From Diphasiastrum complanatum (Eukaryota > Streptophyta > Lycopodiopsida > Lycopodiales > Lycopodiaceae): a stretch of DNA of 64,000 bases. The position numbers were made by a program, and so were the translations under genes. How positions within the stretch are numbered: position 1 is the first letter of the stretch; every line of letters begins with the position of its first letter. A model generated the notes under the pieces. The model ran no database searches. It was not told the DNA's origin and saw only the letters and a program-made list of their open reading frames with translations. Shown here piece after piece: positions 21,085-32,749 of this stretch. Where the stretch lies: assembly GCA_029204225.1 (NCBI GenBank), contig CM055093.1, positions 4,122,056 through 4,186,055 on the forward strand, written 5' to 3'.

Positions 21085-21650
21085 TGATAAGAATGCAGCA
21101 AAATAAATCCCATTTGATCCTAGAAATTATGGAGAAAGCATCTACTTAAGATCCAAACAAGATCTAGAAGCTAGATTACTAATCAATGCACTGATTCTTA
21201 GCTTATCTTGGCTTGAACTCCATGAATTAGCTCCAAAACTCTTCACGTGTGAAGGTACGGTCTGCTGCTACCTATGTTTTGTACCTGCAACTCCAAACTC
21301 ATTCAATCATCACAAAAAATCATATTCCAATAGCATTCATCAATCAAATCATAGACTCAAACTAGTCAAGAAGGAAAATCTCGATTTTGCTCATAATTGG
21401 ATGGAAATCCCATCACATATTTATACATGTAGAGCTCGGATCTGAGCATATTAGGGCTTCTATATATTCATCATAACCTAACCCTAACATCTAACCTAAA
21501 TATCCACTTGATCCACCCTATTTAGGGTCAATGCCTCGAGATCCAAAGACAATGAGAAAAATGCTATTTTTAGCTCCTACTTTTTCTCTACCCTATCTAT
21601 GCACTCTTTGGACATATCCCAAAGTTACCATTCAAAGCTAGATTAATGAT
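21085..21650 (-). repeat. 5' LTR of copia element
   Basis: Begins at its inner edge with TG (plus strand 21085). A TATA-like box, GTATAAATATG on the minus strand, is at about 21416-21427. It contains a CACGTG box at 21244. The outer edge is estimated, since no second copy exists for comparison. Confidence 0.55.
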
Positions 21651-22059
21651 TTGACTTCGAATAAGGTATCCTATGCTTTTGGCACGTGTGACATCACAAC
21701 ATGGCCTCAAAGTCATTTACAAGTGGTAATTGTGTTAACTAGCTTGTGTAAATTTAACAATTTGATGCCTTTATTTGGCATCCTCTGTCCATCCAGTGTC
21801 AGTTCTTGGTTGATTGATCAGAAACCAGTTCTTAGTTTTACACTAAAGTTCAGCCTAAGATGCAATTGATTACCAATGATATCATTGTTTAAGGATTGAT
21901 TACATTGTTCTATGTTGGTTGATCTAAGCTCTTACACTCTTTTCTTTTTGTTTGGGTCCTATGGATGTGGATGATCTGCTTGCAATGTAAGGTCTTTTTA
22001 AATAATCATTCTGTATGCAAGGCTTTCTAACACAATCATCACCTTGAGTCCAAACTTAG

Positions 22060-23718
22060 GGACAAAGTTAGTATTGAAAGCAAATTACGCATTTCAAGAG
22101 TGTTTCATACATGGAAAAGTTATGCTGATTACTCTATACAGATTGTTACACTAGCTTCTGCAATGACACTAACGGTTTGTTTGATTTCTGACATTCCTCT
22201 AATATTTTATCTAGGGCGACTTATCAAGGAAGTGGATAACTGTACGCATGCAATTTTTGTTCGCTTTCCTTCTGATAAAGTTCTTGTTGATTACTACAAT
22301 TCCCCACCTCTTTTACACATTGCATCAGAGATGGGCCCATTTAATCATGTACGTGGAGCCAGTTTTCAATATCATAGAAATTTTTGAACTTAGCCTACTT
22401 GTTGTTTTAATCAATCTCAGAATCTCAGGATTTTCTGTCACTAAAGAGCAAATATACTTGTCACAGCATAGAGTATATATACATATATTGTGATGTTAGC
22501 ATGTGTTGAATAGATGTAATCAGATTAATATCTTGAATATCAATCACGGTTATACTTCTGAGACTTGAACGTATAAAAGTTTTTCTTTGTTATTTGCTAT
22601 TTCAACAGGGTGAATATACGGTTGACTACTCCGCATACGTTGACAATAATGAAAAGTCCATATATCGCATTGGAAAGGTGTAATCTGAACTCTAATGATT
22701 TGGACTTTGAACCTTAGAAAAACTTGTAGGAAACAGTTTTCAGAGCTCAATTAACATGCAATTCATCATGGTGCAAGTACTGTCAGAAGCTGATAGACCA
22801 CTGATATTTAGGTACTGGCTTACTTCAGGAGTTTTATTACGGTGTCGAGCATTTGGTATTCCTAAAAGTGAAAGATGGCGTAAGTCATGAAGTCGTTGAA
22901 GATTTGATTGAGTCTATCTACCAGTTGGCAATTCAAATGGATTCTATGGTAGTGCAAATCACTGGAGGTAGTCAGTCCAAATATCACAACTTTTGCACAA
23001 TGGATCCAAGCATGCAAAATCCGTCAAATTAATAATAGACCATGGATTATACTGTGCAGCTCATTCCAGTTGCATTTATATATTGGTGGACTAATGGCAT
23101 GTGATTGATGACAAGAAACACTTTTTTTTTTCATTTTTAAAGAGCCTGTTGGAAATATGGTTGAGCATCAATCAAATCATTTAGATGATTGATCTGGCTT
23201 TTTTGATATATACAGACATGTCCTCAAGTAGTCATATGCTATTCCTTCACAGATAGTAATGTATACTACATAATTACTTATTAAATTTTTATGAATGTTA
23301 GGGGCTAACAACTACATTCGCAACAAAGTATTCTCGCATGCTTTTGTGGCACATATTCTATCAGGTTAGAGGCACTCCTTATATCACTTTGTTTGGTACA
23401 AGGGGAAATACTCTGGTTTGCAAAATGCTTTGTTTGGTTTATTCGCATATTTGATAGTGTCTGTATTGCTTTGCAGTGGAGCTTTTGGAACACTTCTACA
23501 AGCACCCTGCTTATGTTAAGGTAAGTACTTTCAAGCCCTTGACTAGTGGTTCTTGCAACTTTTTTGCTGTTGCAGAAGACTTCCAGCTAGTAAACCTAGT
23601 TGAGACGTCTGAGAGTTTCTTTGTGACCAAACAGTTGTGGGAGGAGAAAATAGATCCAATTACAAGTTGGGCACTTTCTGTGGATTATGTACCGTATCAT
23701 CCATCAATTAGCTCGTGA
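22060..23718 (+). pseudogene. Host Dabb (stress-response A/B barrel) gene fragment, multi-exon
   Basis: Reading exons through plausible GT-AG sites gives a two-domain Dabb protein. Candidate exons: about 22060-22175 (LRDKVSIESKLRIS...), 22215-22348 (THAIFVRFPSDKVLVDYYNS), 22609-22677, 22829-22967 (GVEHLVFLKVKDGVSHEVVE), 23302-23364 (NKVFSHAFVAHILS) and 23477-23520 (ELLEHFYKHPAYVK, then GTAAGT). From 22215 through 23520 the exon phases fit. The VEHLVFLKV strand and the HAFVAH...HPAYV half are characteristic of Dabb dimeric barrels. The first strand of domain 1 (HIVxFK) and a start codon are absent, with a copia LTR close upstream. After 23520, splicing at 23575 gives an early stop whereas read-through stays open to 23718, so the 3' end is uncertain. 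Confidence 0.6.
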
Positions 23719-23963
23719 TAGCTAGCTTCCACTGGAGAATGCTATATGGATATATGTTACTGGATGAAGGAATGAAGAATCAGATCATATGTTTGATTTG
23801 GGGGTAATATTGAAACATCTTGATGTGTGTGTTTGTTTGGTAAATTTGCATGAATTTATCCTCTATGATATGTGCTACACTTCATTTAGTTAATGCATAT
23901 TGAGGGTATCAATTTTCAGGGTGTAGATCTTTTTGTTAAAATTGTTACAAGCATACATTTGCA

Positions 23964-23966
<3 letters not shown>

Positions 23967-24025
<59 letters not shown>
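23967..24025. repeat. (GA)n microsatellite
   Basis: A pure GA run about 250 bp downstream of the Dabb exons. Confidence 0.95.
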
Positions 24026-24026
<1 letters not shown>

Positions 24027-25793
24027 CTTTTTTTATGTGGTCAAGTTAGTGACATATCATCATGCCTTGTCCATGTGATTCATTCATTCGTACCAACGTG
24101 AATGTGATTGACTTACAGAACTATGACGCACATGGAATATTCAATTTTTAAAGTAGGTTAAAAAGTACATTACTCCATTATACCACAATTAAAAATGCGA
24201 AATTCACTATCAACACTTTTTTGTTCACCCACATTGTAGTATGTGACTTATATTACAATACATTTGAAAATTGTGAATGTAGAGGCTTACATCTTAGAAG
24301 ATGCTAGATTGGTGAGATAGAGAGAGCTTGATCACCTAAACATCTATAGAATTCTGAAATAAGATGGACTAAGTAATAATTCAGTGAACTAAGATTTGAC
24401 AAGCTTGGACTTTCTAGAGTAAGGTAAATATGTTTGGAACAGTCCAAAGTATTGTGATACTACGGTGATTTGTTTAGACTTTGATTGGAACAAAGTGGGA
24501 AAGATGAATTTCACTAATGCCTCTTGTTGATTTACAAGCATATTGCCTTTAGCTACAATTCCAATATGCTTTTGTGTGGTCGATTATTGTACGATCTTCA
24601 ATCGATAGTCTAACAATTAGAGAATACAAAAATCTAGTGACGAGTGATGGAATATACTTTTGATAGAGGATTAAACAACTTGTATTGGATGATATGTAAT
24701 ATCTGATAACTAAAATGGATATGATGAAAATGTCGAGTATATTCTTGAAGAAAAGCAAGAAGAAAATACATATTCCCATGAGACTTTAAGATATCTAGGA
24801 TGGATTGTAGATGAAAAATTAAGATTGTATTGAAGTATAAACTAGTACTTCCTATTGAGAAGCTTTGTATATCCATACTTTCATGTGATGGATTTTTATT
24901 TAGGCCCATATAAAGGGGCTTAAGTATGGTTTTAGGGTAACTCGTTTGAATTGAGAACAAATCATTTGGAGAATTTTACATTTATGTAAAGTATTTAGAC
25001 TTGCTGAGCCTATTGTAGATAGTAATAATTATGTGGATTACAGATGACAATTTCTAATGTATAGAAGTTATAGCCCTCCAACATTTCAAAGGACATAGAA
25101 TCAAAATTTTCACAATTTTTTTGTCAATTTTTTTTGGGGTAGATTTGAACAATTTAAAGATTTCTTTGTGTTGATCACTTATCAGACCCTTGTCATTCTG
25201 AATATGACCTAGATTCGTGAAGATTTTGCAAAATCTAGTTTGATTGGTTATTTCACATATGTAAATCTCACACGTGTGGAGCATGTTCCCACGTGTGGAG
25301 GGTAGGCCTAATCATTTTAGTTCATTTATGTTGAGTTCGAATAGTCAATAGGTCTTAAACTTGAGATCTAGTGAGATAGTGGCATTTGTCACATGACGTT
25401 AGGATTGAAATGTACCTATTTGGCCCAATCACATATAGAGGCATAGATCACAAGGCCAATCACTTCATTAAATACAGACCAATCATGCTTAGTGTTGCAC
25501 ATCATGAGGCTCAATCAAATTGTGAGGTGAAAATCATGAGGTCCAATCATGATGAGAGGTGCAACTCTAGGGGTCCAATCATGATGTAGAAAGGCAATAA
25601 ATGGGGTTCAATCATCCTAGAGCATTTCCTCATGCTAGTACTATATGGAAGAGCTCTCTTATTGTACATACAAGTTTTTGTGAAGCTTCATGTACTTTGA
25701 TTGCTTTGAGTGCCAATTGAATGTGGATTCATTATGCATGAAATTGTGCTCTTGCCTTAGAATCAATCTAGGAAGATTGTAGGATGCAATCTA
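24026..25793. other. A+T-rich stretch without recognised gene
   Basis: Short frames only, no domain or LTR pair recognised. A palindrome CACACGTGTG at 25269-25278 and a second CCACGTGTGG at 25289 occur within 30 bp. Between 25430 and 25620 a phrase close to CCAATCATGATG is repeated several times (CCAATCACAT, CCAATCATGC, TCCAATCATGATG), an irregular short repeat. Confidence 0.4.
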
Positions 25794-26184
25794 TGTGAAA
25801 GTACTGTACTTTAGGACCATAAATGGATCTACAAAAGATCCACAAGAGTGATTGGATGCTTGCTTAACAATCTATCAAAAAATTAGACACAAAAAAGTTG
25901 ATCTAGATTGGCAATTTGACAAACAACAAGCATTAACAACAAAAGCATTGATAAACATTGAAATCCGAGCCCACACGTGTGTACTACAGGCTGTAGTACG
26001 GCCTTCAACCTAAGAAACAAGTAGAAATTGATTTGGTTTCATTTGGATCACAAAAACTCAATGTACATAGTGAACTAGCTTGAGATTGCCAATGAGCTCC
26101 AAAAATTTTCTATCTTCTCACTATGGAGAGAGAGAATACATAGCAAATTCGACTTCCTTCTTGAAGTTAGGTGGATTTCCAGCA
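25794..26184 (-). repeat. 3' LTR of short copia derivative
   Basis: Plus strand runs from TGTGAAAGTACTG to TTTCCAGCA. It contains the palindrome CACACGTGTG at 25973-25982. Confidence 0.9.
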
Positions 26185-26769
26185 TGTTTGTGCACTTGAA
26201 GATACATCAATTAAAATGTTAAGTGCATAAATAATGTTGCCGAAGACAACTTGCCTTGTTTGATCCATATGATTGAGCCTTGATGGCTCCATCTTGATAC
26301 TCAAGATTCTTCTTGGAGTCCTTGGGTCTTGAGCTTGATCCTCCACTTGACTTGACTCAAAAACATCAATGAATTGAATAAGGTGTTGATCCAAAGGTGT
26401 TTCTTCAAGTTTAAAAATCTTCCACTCTTGAAAGATCACATTTCCACCATTGACAAATTCTTTGGTGGAAAACAAGTAGATTCTACAATCTCTACTTGAA
26501 GAGCAAAACAATACCATTATTTCTATCATTGAAATAGGATAATCTTTGGTCCTTACATTGGAATGATCATGCACAAAGCATGTGGACACAAAGATTTCCA
26601 AAGCAAATGATGTTTCATCTTTTATGACTCTATTCAAACTATTACAAAAATAGTTATCCAATGAAATTGCCTTATCAGCAACAAATGTAGATTTCAAAGC
26701 ATCCCATTTCATTGTCTTGTCATACAAAGTAATAAACACCATGAATCTTAAAGGTAAGAAACAAGTCAC
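26167..26769 (-). pseudogene. Copia integrase C-terminal remnant
   Basis: The frame reads FVSTCFVHDHSNVRTKDYP, IYLFSTKEFVNGGNVIFQEW and SSQVEDQAQDPRTPRRILS. These match the copia integrase tail and linker (xxCFVH..., YRIYxxxxxxVxxxRNVxFxE, PRRSxR). Core catalytic residues are not present and the last codons run into the LTR. Confidence 0.65.
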
Positions 26770-26789
26770 CTCATGTCTACTAATACTTT

Positions 26790-27446
26790 CTAAAAAGTAT
26801 TCAAAGATAGTAGACTCTCAATGCTCACCACCCTTGCAAGATGCACACTTGAATGGACAATTTGCATGCAATTTGATGACTCGGACATTGTCATTGAGGA
26901 TTCCCTTGGAACTTTCATGCTTTGAGGCTGATCCTCAAGATCTTCCTCCTTTTGATGCCCCTCCTCAATGCAAGCAAGATCACACTTTGCCAAGATCTCC
27001 TCTTGAGTGATCTCCTCATTTGCCAAGCTCATTCTTTTAAAAGTAACACTAGCTTCCAACTTAAACAATCTTCCATGTTTAAATCCCTTTGCAATGCAAA
27101 CATCATTCTTCAAGATGAAGCTAACACCATGCTTAAAGTGGACATCCAAACCACTTTCTAAGAGTAGACCAACACTAAGCATATTCTTGGTGATTGATGG
27201 TACATAAAAGACATTTTCTAGATCCTTGTATTTTGAGGATTCTAGACACAAAGAGATGGTGCCAACACCATCTATCCTACACTCTTCATCATTTGCAGTA
27301 AAGACAAACTTTTTAGCATCATTGAATGAGTGTAAGGTTGAGAAAAAGTCCTTTTCACAAGACATGTGGGAGCTAGCCCCACTGTCAATCCACCAATTGT
27401 CTCTTGAATTGCTATTACTTGTTGGTGATGATGTAGATGCCATCAA
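26790..27446 (-). pseudogene. Copia protease and GAG-pre-integrase
   Basis: DNWWIDSGASSHMSCEKDFF holds the intact DSGA protease motif; FYVPSITKNMLSVGLLLESG and FKHGRLFKLEA follow as the pre-integrase linker. The remainder is a shortened, diverged tail. Confidence 0.8.
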
Positions 27447-27526
27447 GAGTACATCTACTTCATCCTCCTCCTCCTCCTTTGCAAGGTTTCCTTGTTTGTC
27501 ATCCCCCGCTTGTGCTCTTAGCCTCT

Positions 27527-28331
27527 TGTAGCATTCAGATGCATAATGCCCCTTCCTTCCACAAAAGAAGCATTTTTGCTTTGACTTGTCCTTTGAGCTT
27601 GATGCATCATCCTCTTCTTTGGCCTCCTTTGGATGCTTCTTCTTTCCATTGGTCTTCTTTTTGCCCTTGAATGAGAAATTGGCTTTCTCATCACCATCCT
27701 ACAATGACAAGGAACTCATCCTAGATTTTGCATGGAGCATCCTACACTCTTCAACCACTAATACACTGTGAAGTTTTTCTATAGTTGACAAAGTGTCTTG
27801 GATGGCAAAACTTTGGACCAAATTTGCAAAGTCATCTCCTAGACCATTAAGGACAATTTGTACAAGCTCTCCATCATGAATCTTCTCTCCAATGAAAGCC
27901 AACTCCCTATTTAGAGACTTGATTCTGAGTACATAATCTTGTGCACTCTCCTCGCTTCTCCTCATGCTTTGCAAAATTTGATTTCTAAGCATAAGAACTC
28001 TAGAAGTGTTGCTAGACTCATAGATTGATTTTAAAGACTCCCAAGCCTCTTTAGCATTAGTACAAGCTGATACTTCTCTCAACAAATCATTGCTCACATT
28101 CATCTTCACACAATGAAGTGCAAGCCTAGATCTCTTCTTGTATCTAGCTAACTCTTGTGCACCTAGAGGTTCATCTTCATCTTCAATCAAGAACTCATAA
28201 AGGTCTTGGAGCACCAAGAGTGACTCCATTCTAACCTTCCAAATAGCATAATTTGTAGAATTTGACCTCTCACTAGCTTCTAGAAGGTATGCTCCAGCAG
28301 ATCCCATCTTACTAGTGACTTCTACAAACAA
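27527..28331 (-). pseudogene. gag: Copia gag with zinc knuckle
   Basis: Frame 27699-28331: GAYLLEASERSNSTNYAIWK, ALHCVKMNVSNDLLREVSAC, AWESLKSIYESSNTSRVLML and VQIVLNGLGDDFANLVQSFA, a complete UBN2-type capsid. After a stop at about 27699 the nucleocapsid follows in a new frame with a canonical knuckle CFFCGRKGHYASEC at about 27540-27585. Packaging functions thus look nearly intact although pol is gone. Confidence 0.8.
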
Positions 28332-29100
28332 GAAATAGATTTGATTGACTTGAAACTCACAAAGGTCTCACACTTGTAGTGTTTCACTCAAATTTGATTT
28401 CTAATCCAACAAATGGACTTAAAATCACAGTTCTATCACTCCCTCACAAAGCTAAAATGAAAATAAGATGAAGTGAAAACTACTTTCAAACAAATCTTGC
28501 CAAGAAATGGATTTGATTGTCTCTAGAAACTCACTAAGGTCTCTCTCTTGTAGTTTTTCACTCAAATTAGATTTCTAATCCAACAAATGGACTTATAATC
28601 TCAGTTCTAGCACTCCCTCACAAAGTTGGAATGAAGATAAGATGATGTGAAATCTACTTACAATCAAATCTTGCCAATTTTGGCTATTTTTGGACAAAAA
28701 AATGACTTAATCTCTTTCTTCCTTCTTGGTGTACTTTCAAGACCTGTTTTTAATCTTAATAGGACTTGAACTCAGCCTAGATTAATTAGATTCCATGAAA
28801 CAAATTTCAAATCTAATCAATGGCAAATGATCTTGGTAGATTATCCTAGGATCTCCACCAAAAATTACACCAACAGCTCACAAATTGAATTTTTTTGGAT
28901 CAAATGAATACCATGCATTAAATGCAGGTTCAGAGGTGCCCACACATGTGGACAGTACGGATTTGGACCCCTACCAAGTTTGGGATCAAATCTTCTCACC
29001 AAAATCAAGATTCTAGCTTGCCCTCTCAATACTAGTTTTTAGCAACCAAACTTGCTAAAAATGGATTTGCATTAGATCAATGGCTTATGATCTTGTACTT
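28332..29100 (-). other. Leader of short copia derivative with internal duplication
   Basis: Non-coding. A block of about 160 bp at 28330-28500 (ACTCACAAAGGTCTCACACTTGT...) is repeated at about 28530-28680 with modest divergence, a tandem duplication with a period near 185 bp. Confidence 0.6.
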
Positions 29101-29113
29101 GACTCTGATACCA
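29101..29113 (-). promoter_or_regulatory. Primer binding site (tRNA-Met)
   Basis: Minus strand TGGTATCAGAGTC directly after the LTR, matching the tRNA-iMet complement in 11 of 12 positions. Confidence 0.85.
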
Positions 29114-29505
29114 TGTGAAAGTACTGTACTTTAGGACCATAAATGGATCTACAAAAGATCCACAAGAGTGATTGTATGCTTGCTTAACAATCTATAAAAA
29201 AACTAGACACAAAAAAGTTGATCTAGATTGGCAATTTGACAAACAACAAGCATTAACAATCAAAAGCATTGATAAACATTGAAATCCGAGCCCACACGTG
29301 TGTACTACAGGCTGTCGTACGGCCTTCAACCTGAGAAACAAGTAGAAATTGATTTGGTTTCATTTGGATCACAAAAACTCAATGTACATAGTGAACTAGC
29401 TTGAGATTGCCAATGAGCTCCAAAAATTTTCTATCTTCTCACTATGGAGAGAGGGAATACATAGCAAATTCGACTTCCTTCTTGAAGTTAGGTGGATTTC
29501 CAGCA
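29114..29505 (-). repeat. 5' LTR of short copia derivative
   Basis: Nearly identical to 25794-26184. It carries CACACGTGTG at 29293-29302. Confidence 0.9.
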
Positions 29506-29756
29506 TGTAATAAGGAAGTTAACTCACTCTCCTTGACCTAAAATGAAACCCTAGTCTATTTCCTAGAGTTATGCTTGGTAGGTAGCTAGTTGGTCAAATT
29601 TTCACCTTAAACTTAGGTGTAGGTCCTATAAAGTAGGGATGACCACCAAATAGACATGACCAACTCTCTTGACTTGACCTAACCTACATTAGGATGGGTT
29701 TCCCATGTGGCATCATGGCCTCACATGTGTGGGACCCACTTGTGTACACAATTTAC

Positions 29757-30490
29757 ACTATTCTACATGGTTTTTTGATCAAGCTAGATTTGCCAATTTT
29801 TGGCAATTCTTCACAATCTAGGTGATAGATCTATGTGCAATCACAAATTACCTTAGAAGATCATTGTGGGTGTTGGGCAGGTCTTCACACGTGGGAAACC
29901 TTGACATTGCGTCGGCAGGCCAGCCCACAAAAACTAGAATTTAATTTTTTTTGGGAACTAATTTGGCTATGCAAACATGTTAATCAACCACAGAATAATT
30001 TCTTTTTGAAATTTTTGTTTAGGCTAGCACGTTGACTAGCCTTTAGAGCTTCATGCTTTTTTCTTTCATAATAAAAAATCCTATATTTAGCAAAGAAAAT
30101 TAAATACGTATATCACAAGATGCTTTGTTATTCTTTAAATATAGGTTTAGTCAACTTGCTAGCCCAAAAAGAAAATTTCAAATTCTTTTTATCAAAAAAA
30201 TTCATTTGTTTGGAGCCAACTTGGTTAGCATGCCAACATGCTAGCCAAAATCAACTCCATTTTTTTATAAAAAAAAATTTAAAAGAAACATTGATTTTTT
30301 TGTTTTAGGTTAGCACATTAACGTGCTATCTTTTATAACTTCATGAACATTTTTACATAATACGAATAAACCTATATTTAAAGTGTAACAAAGTACTTTG
30401 CGATGGACCTATTTAAAATTTAATGGATAGTCGAACTTTTAGCTACATATCGAACCACAATTCTTGTTCATAAAAAATCCTGTAGTGGCA
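29757..30490. mobile_element. Possible CACTA-type element end with subterminal hairpins
   Basis: The minus strand at 30487 starts CACTACAGGATTTTTTATG, the usual form of a plant CACTA terminal repeat (CACTACAxGAAA). Inside it lie inverted repeats with related arms: AGGCTAG...CTAGCCT at about 30022, TAGCATG...CATGCTA at about 30226, TAGCAC...GTGCTA at about 30311. A further one, GTAGCACACCGTGTGCTAC, lies just outside at about 30500. The segment from about 29954 recurs from about 30212 (period 258). A left end at 29757 (CACTATTCTACATGG) is possible, but the flanking trinucleotides do not match. No transposase is present. Confidence 0.4.
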
Positions 30491-31015
30491 TAAAAATAGT
30501 AGCACACCGTGTGCTACCATTTTGTTGGGTCATGGGCAAAAAAAACTTCCAAAAAATTTATGCACAAAATGTCAAAACCTTGTGTAGGTAGTTGAAGATT
30601 AACATAAAATTGTGGCAATTGCATTAGGTGTGAGTTCCATGTTGGCAGCATGTAGTTAGATTAAGTTCGGACAATTATCCATAATGGGGACCATTGCACC
30701 ATGAAGCATACACCCCTAATAATTGTGTGTGTGTGTGTTATTGGTTCATCATGCTACTCAAAGCTTTGGAGTCGTTGTGTGATTGTTTTCTAAAGTTTGC
30801 TCGAATTTTTATGAACAATAGCTAAATTTGTAATACACTATCATGTTTTGTCTTGAACATGGTCATGCTTGGTATAGACAATGAGTATCAAACATTGAAA
30901 TTTGTGTGAATGGTCTTTAGTTTAGTCTTCAAAAACATCATACAAGATCACAAAGCATGGTCATTCACACATTTGTTGTGGTTCCTTACACGTGTGAGTT
31001 GCTAGTTTATTCACA

Positions 31016-31028
31016 TGGTATCAAAGCC
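31016..31028 (+). promoter_or_regulatory. Primer binding site of plus-strand copia element
   Basis: TGGTATCAAAGCC follows TTCACA (LTR end at 31015). It matches the tRNA-iMet complement with one substitution. The U5-like sequence just before it (CATTTGTTGTGGTTCCTTAC...) recurs at about 39095-39137. Confidence 0.7.
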
Positions 31029-31795
31029 ATACCATGCTTTGAATGCTACTAACATCAGGTGTATGAAGATTTTTTTGTCAATTCAAGCTAGGAAGATGTT
31101 TAGCAGTGTTTCGCTATCTTTTCTTGAATAGTTTTTTGGTGAATGAGGTTAGAACTGATATTTTCGGTCCAGAACAGAGGATTTACGGAATTCTGACTTT
31201 TCACACGTGTGAAAACTAGAATACATCATTTGACTCTATCTCCTCTATGTTAGATCCAAAGATACTGACATTATTGCTTGTTGGAAAGCTCGAAGAGTCC
31301 TCTTTCCAATGCAATAGGTTTCCTTTCATTCTGATATTCCTAGTAGGAGTTATAAGCTCTTAAAGAGGGTAGGGAGAGACCCAAAACCTGAGTGGACACT
31401 TTTTGATTTGAATATATTGCATGCATGATTCATCATTCATAGTTTTGGTACTCAATCTGAGATAGAATTGGATAAGACAAATTTTTGTTGTCATAGACAC
31501 ATCATTTCACACAAAGTCTTGTGTTTTGAGTTGTATGTGTGTTTCTTGAGTGTGTTTCATTCACTTAAAACTCATGGAAAATTTGACATCAGAATTGTAA
31601 GTGCTTCATCTGTAGATAGAGGCTAGATCCAAATTCAAGTTGATTGATTCTTTGTAGTGAGATAGGTCTCACATATTCTGTGGCAAGATTTTACATAGGA
31701 TTTGGTAGTACACCCAATTGTTTTAGTTCCTAGTAAAAGAGAAGCAACACATTCAATTCCATTTTGTAGTCCAATTACAAGAGTCTTCACATTCA

Positions 31796-32187
31796 TGACA
31801 TCTGTAGGAGATTTTCTCTTTGAAGCTAGTGAGAGACTAGACACCTTCAACTATTTAGTTTGGAAGGATAGGATAGAATCCTTGTTGATTCTTTATGGAG
31901 TAATGGACATTGTAATAGGAACTGAAGTTGAACCTGAAGCTTATGATGAGGCTCAGAGATTCAAGAAGAGAGCAAGAATTGCTCTTCATATCATCAAATT
32001 GAACATCTCTGATGAGATGTTGAGAGAAATAAGTTCATGCACCTCAGCCAAGGAGACTTGGGAAACTCTTAATAACCTTCATGAAGCAAAGATCAAGTCA
32101 AGAGGAAGGAGCAGAACAGTTTTTCTCAAGCCTTCACCAAGGACAAATCAAAGGACAAAGCAAAGAACAAAGACTATGGTGGAGTAG
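31796..32187 (+). pseudogene. gag: Copia gag, truncated
   Basis: MTSVGDFLFEASERLDTFNY and the tract FKKRARIALHIIKLNISDEM with AKETWETLNNLHEAK are the N-terminal half of UBN2 Gag. The C-terminal half and zinc knuckle are deleted: after AKIKSRG the frame becomes Arg/Lys/Thr-rich and stops at 32187. Confidence 0.75.
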
Positions 32188-32291
32188 AAGATGATTCAAC
32201 TCATTCTTCTAACTTCAAGAAGAAGACTCAAGAAGATCAAGCCAATGTTATCATAGAAGACTCACATGCAAGTTGTGGAGAGGCATCTCTC

Positions 32292-32630
32292 ATGATGTCT
32301 AGTTTCTCCTCTTTATCCTTTAATGATGTATCTTGGTATATTGACAATGGAGCCACAACTCATATGAGTTGCTCCAAAGATTCTTTTGTTTCTATTGAAT
32401 CTGTTCTAAATCCTAAGAAATCAATATACACAGCTGTTGGTGATGCATGTGCAATTGAAGGAGTTGGAAGTTGTTCCTTGAAACTTGCATCTTCTATGAA
32501 TTTTTCACTTTCCAATGTACTTTATGTTCCTAATCTCACAAAGAGTGTGATTAGTGTAGGAAAGTTGTTAGATGATGGTTATGAAGTGGATTTCAATGTC
32601 AATAGTTGTTTCATAAAGAAAAAAAGATAA
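32292..32630 (+). pseudogene. Copia protease and pre-integrase linker
   Basis: The active-site region reads WYIDNGATTHMSCSKDSF, with Asn where the family has Ser (DSGA). LSNVLYVPNLTKSVISVGKL is the linker to the pre-integrase domain. It ends in Lys-rich codons and a TAA. Confidence 0.75.
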
Positions 32631-32749
32631 GATCCTTGCATGTGGATCTAGATATGGAGGTATTTTCAAGCTAGATGTGCATGAAAATTCAAGTGCATGT
32701 GATGTTGCATTGATGACTTATGTTTCCAAGGAGGAGCTATAGCATAGGA

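Larger units (their letters stand above)
16535..21650 (-). mobile_element. Ty1/copia element lacking its 3' end
   Basis: A minus-strand element with 5' LTR (from 21085 upward, outer edge near 21650), primer site, gag, protease, integrase, RT and most of RNase H. The 3' end of RNase H and the 3' LTR are missing; the sequence is joined to a gypsy gag at about 16535. Frameshifts and stops separate most domains. Confidence 0.8.
25794..29505 (-). mobile_element. Short two-LTR Ty1/copia deletion derivative
   Basis: LTRs at 25794-26184 (391 bp) and 29114-29505 (392 bp) differ at about seven positions by my count, so the copy is young. The internal 2.9 kb on the minus strand has primer site, gag, protease and part of integrase, then stops at the LTR: RT, RNase H and a polypurine tract are missing. 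I see no convincing target-site duplication (ATCTA before, TGTAA after). Confidence 0.85.
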
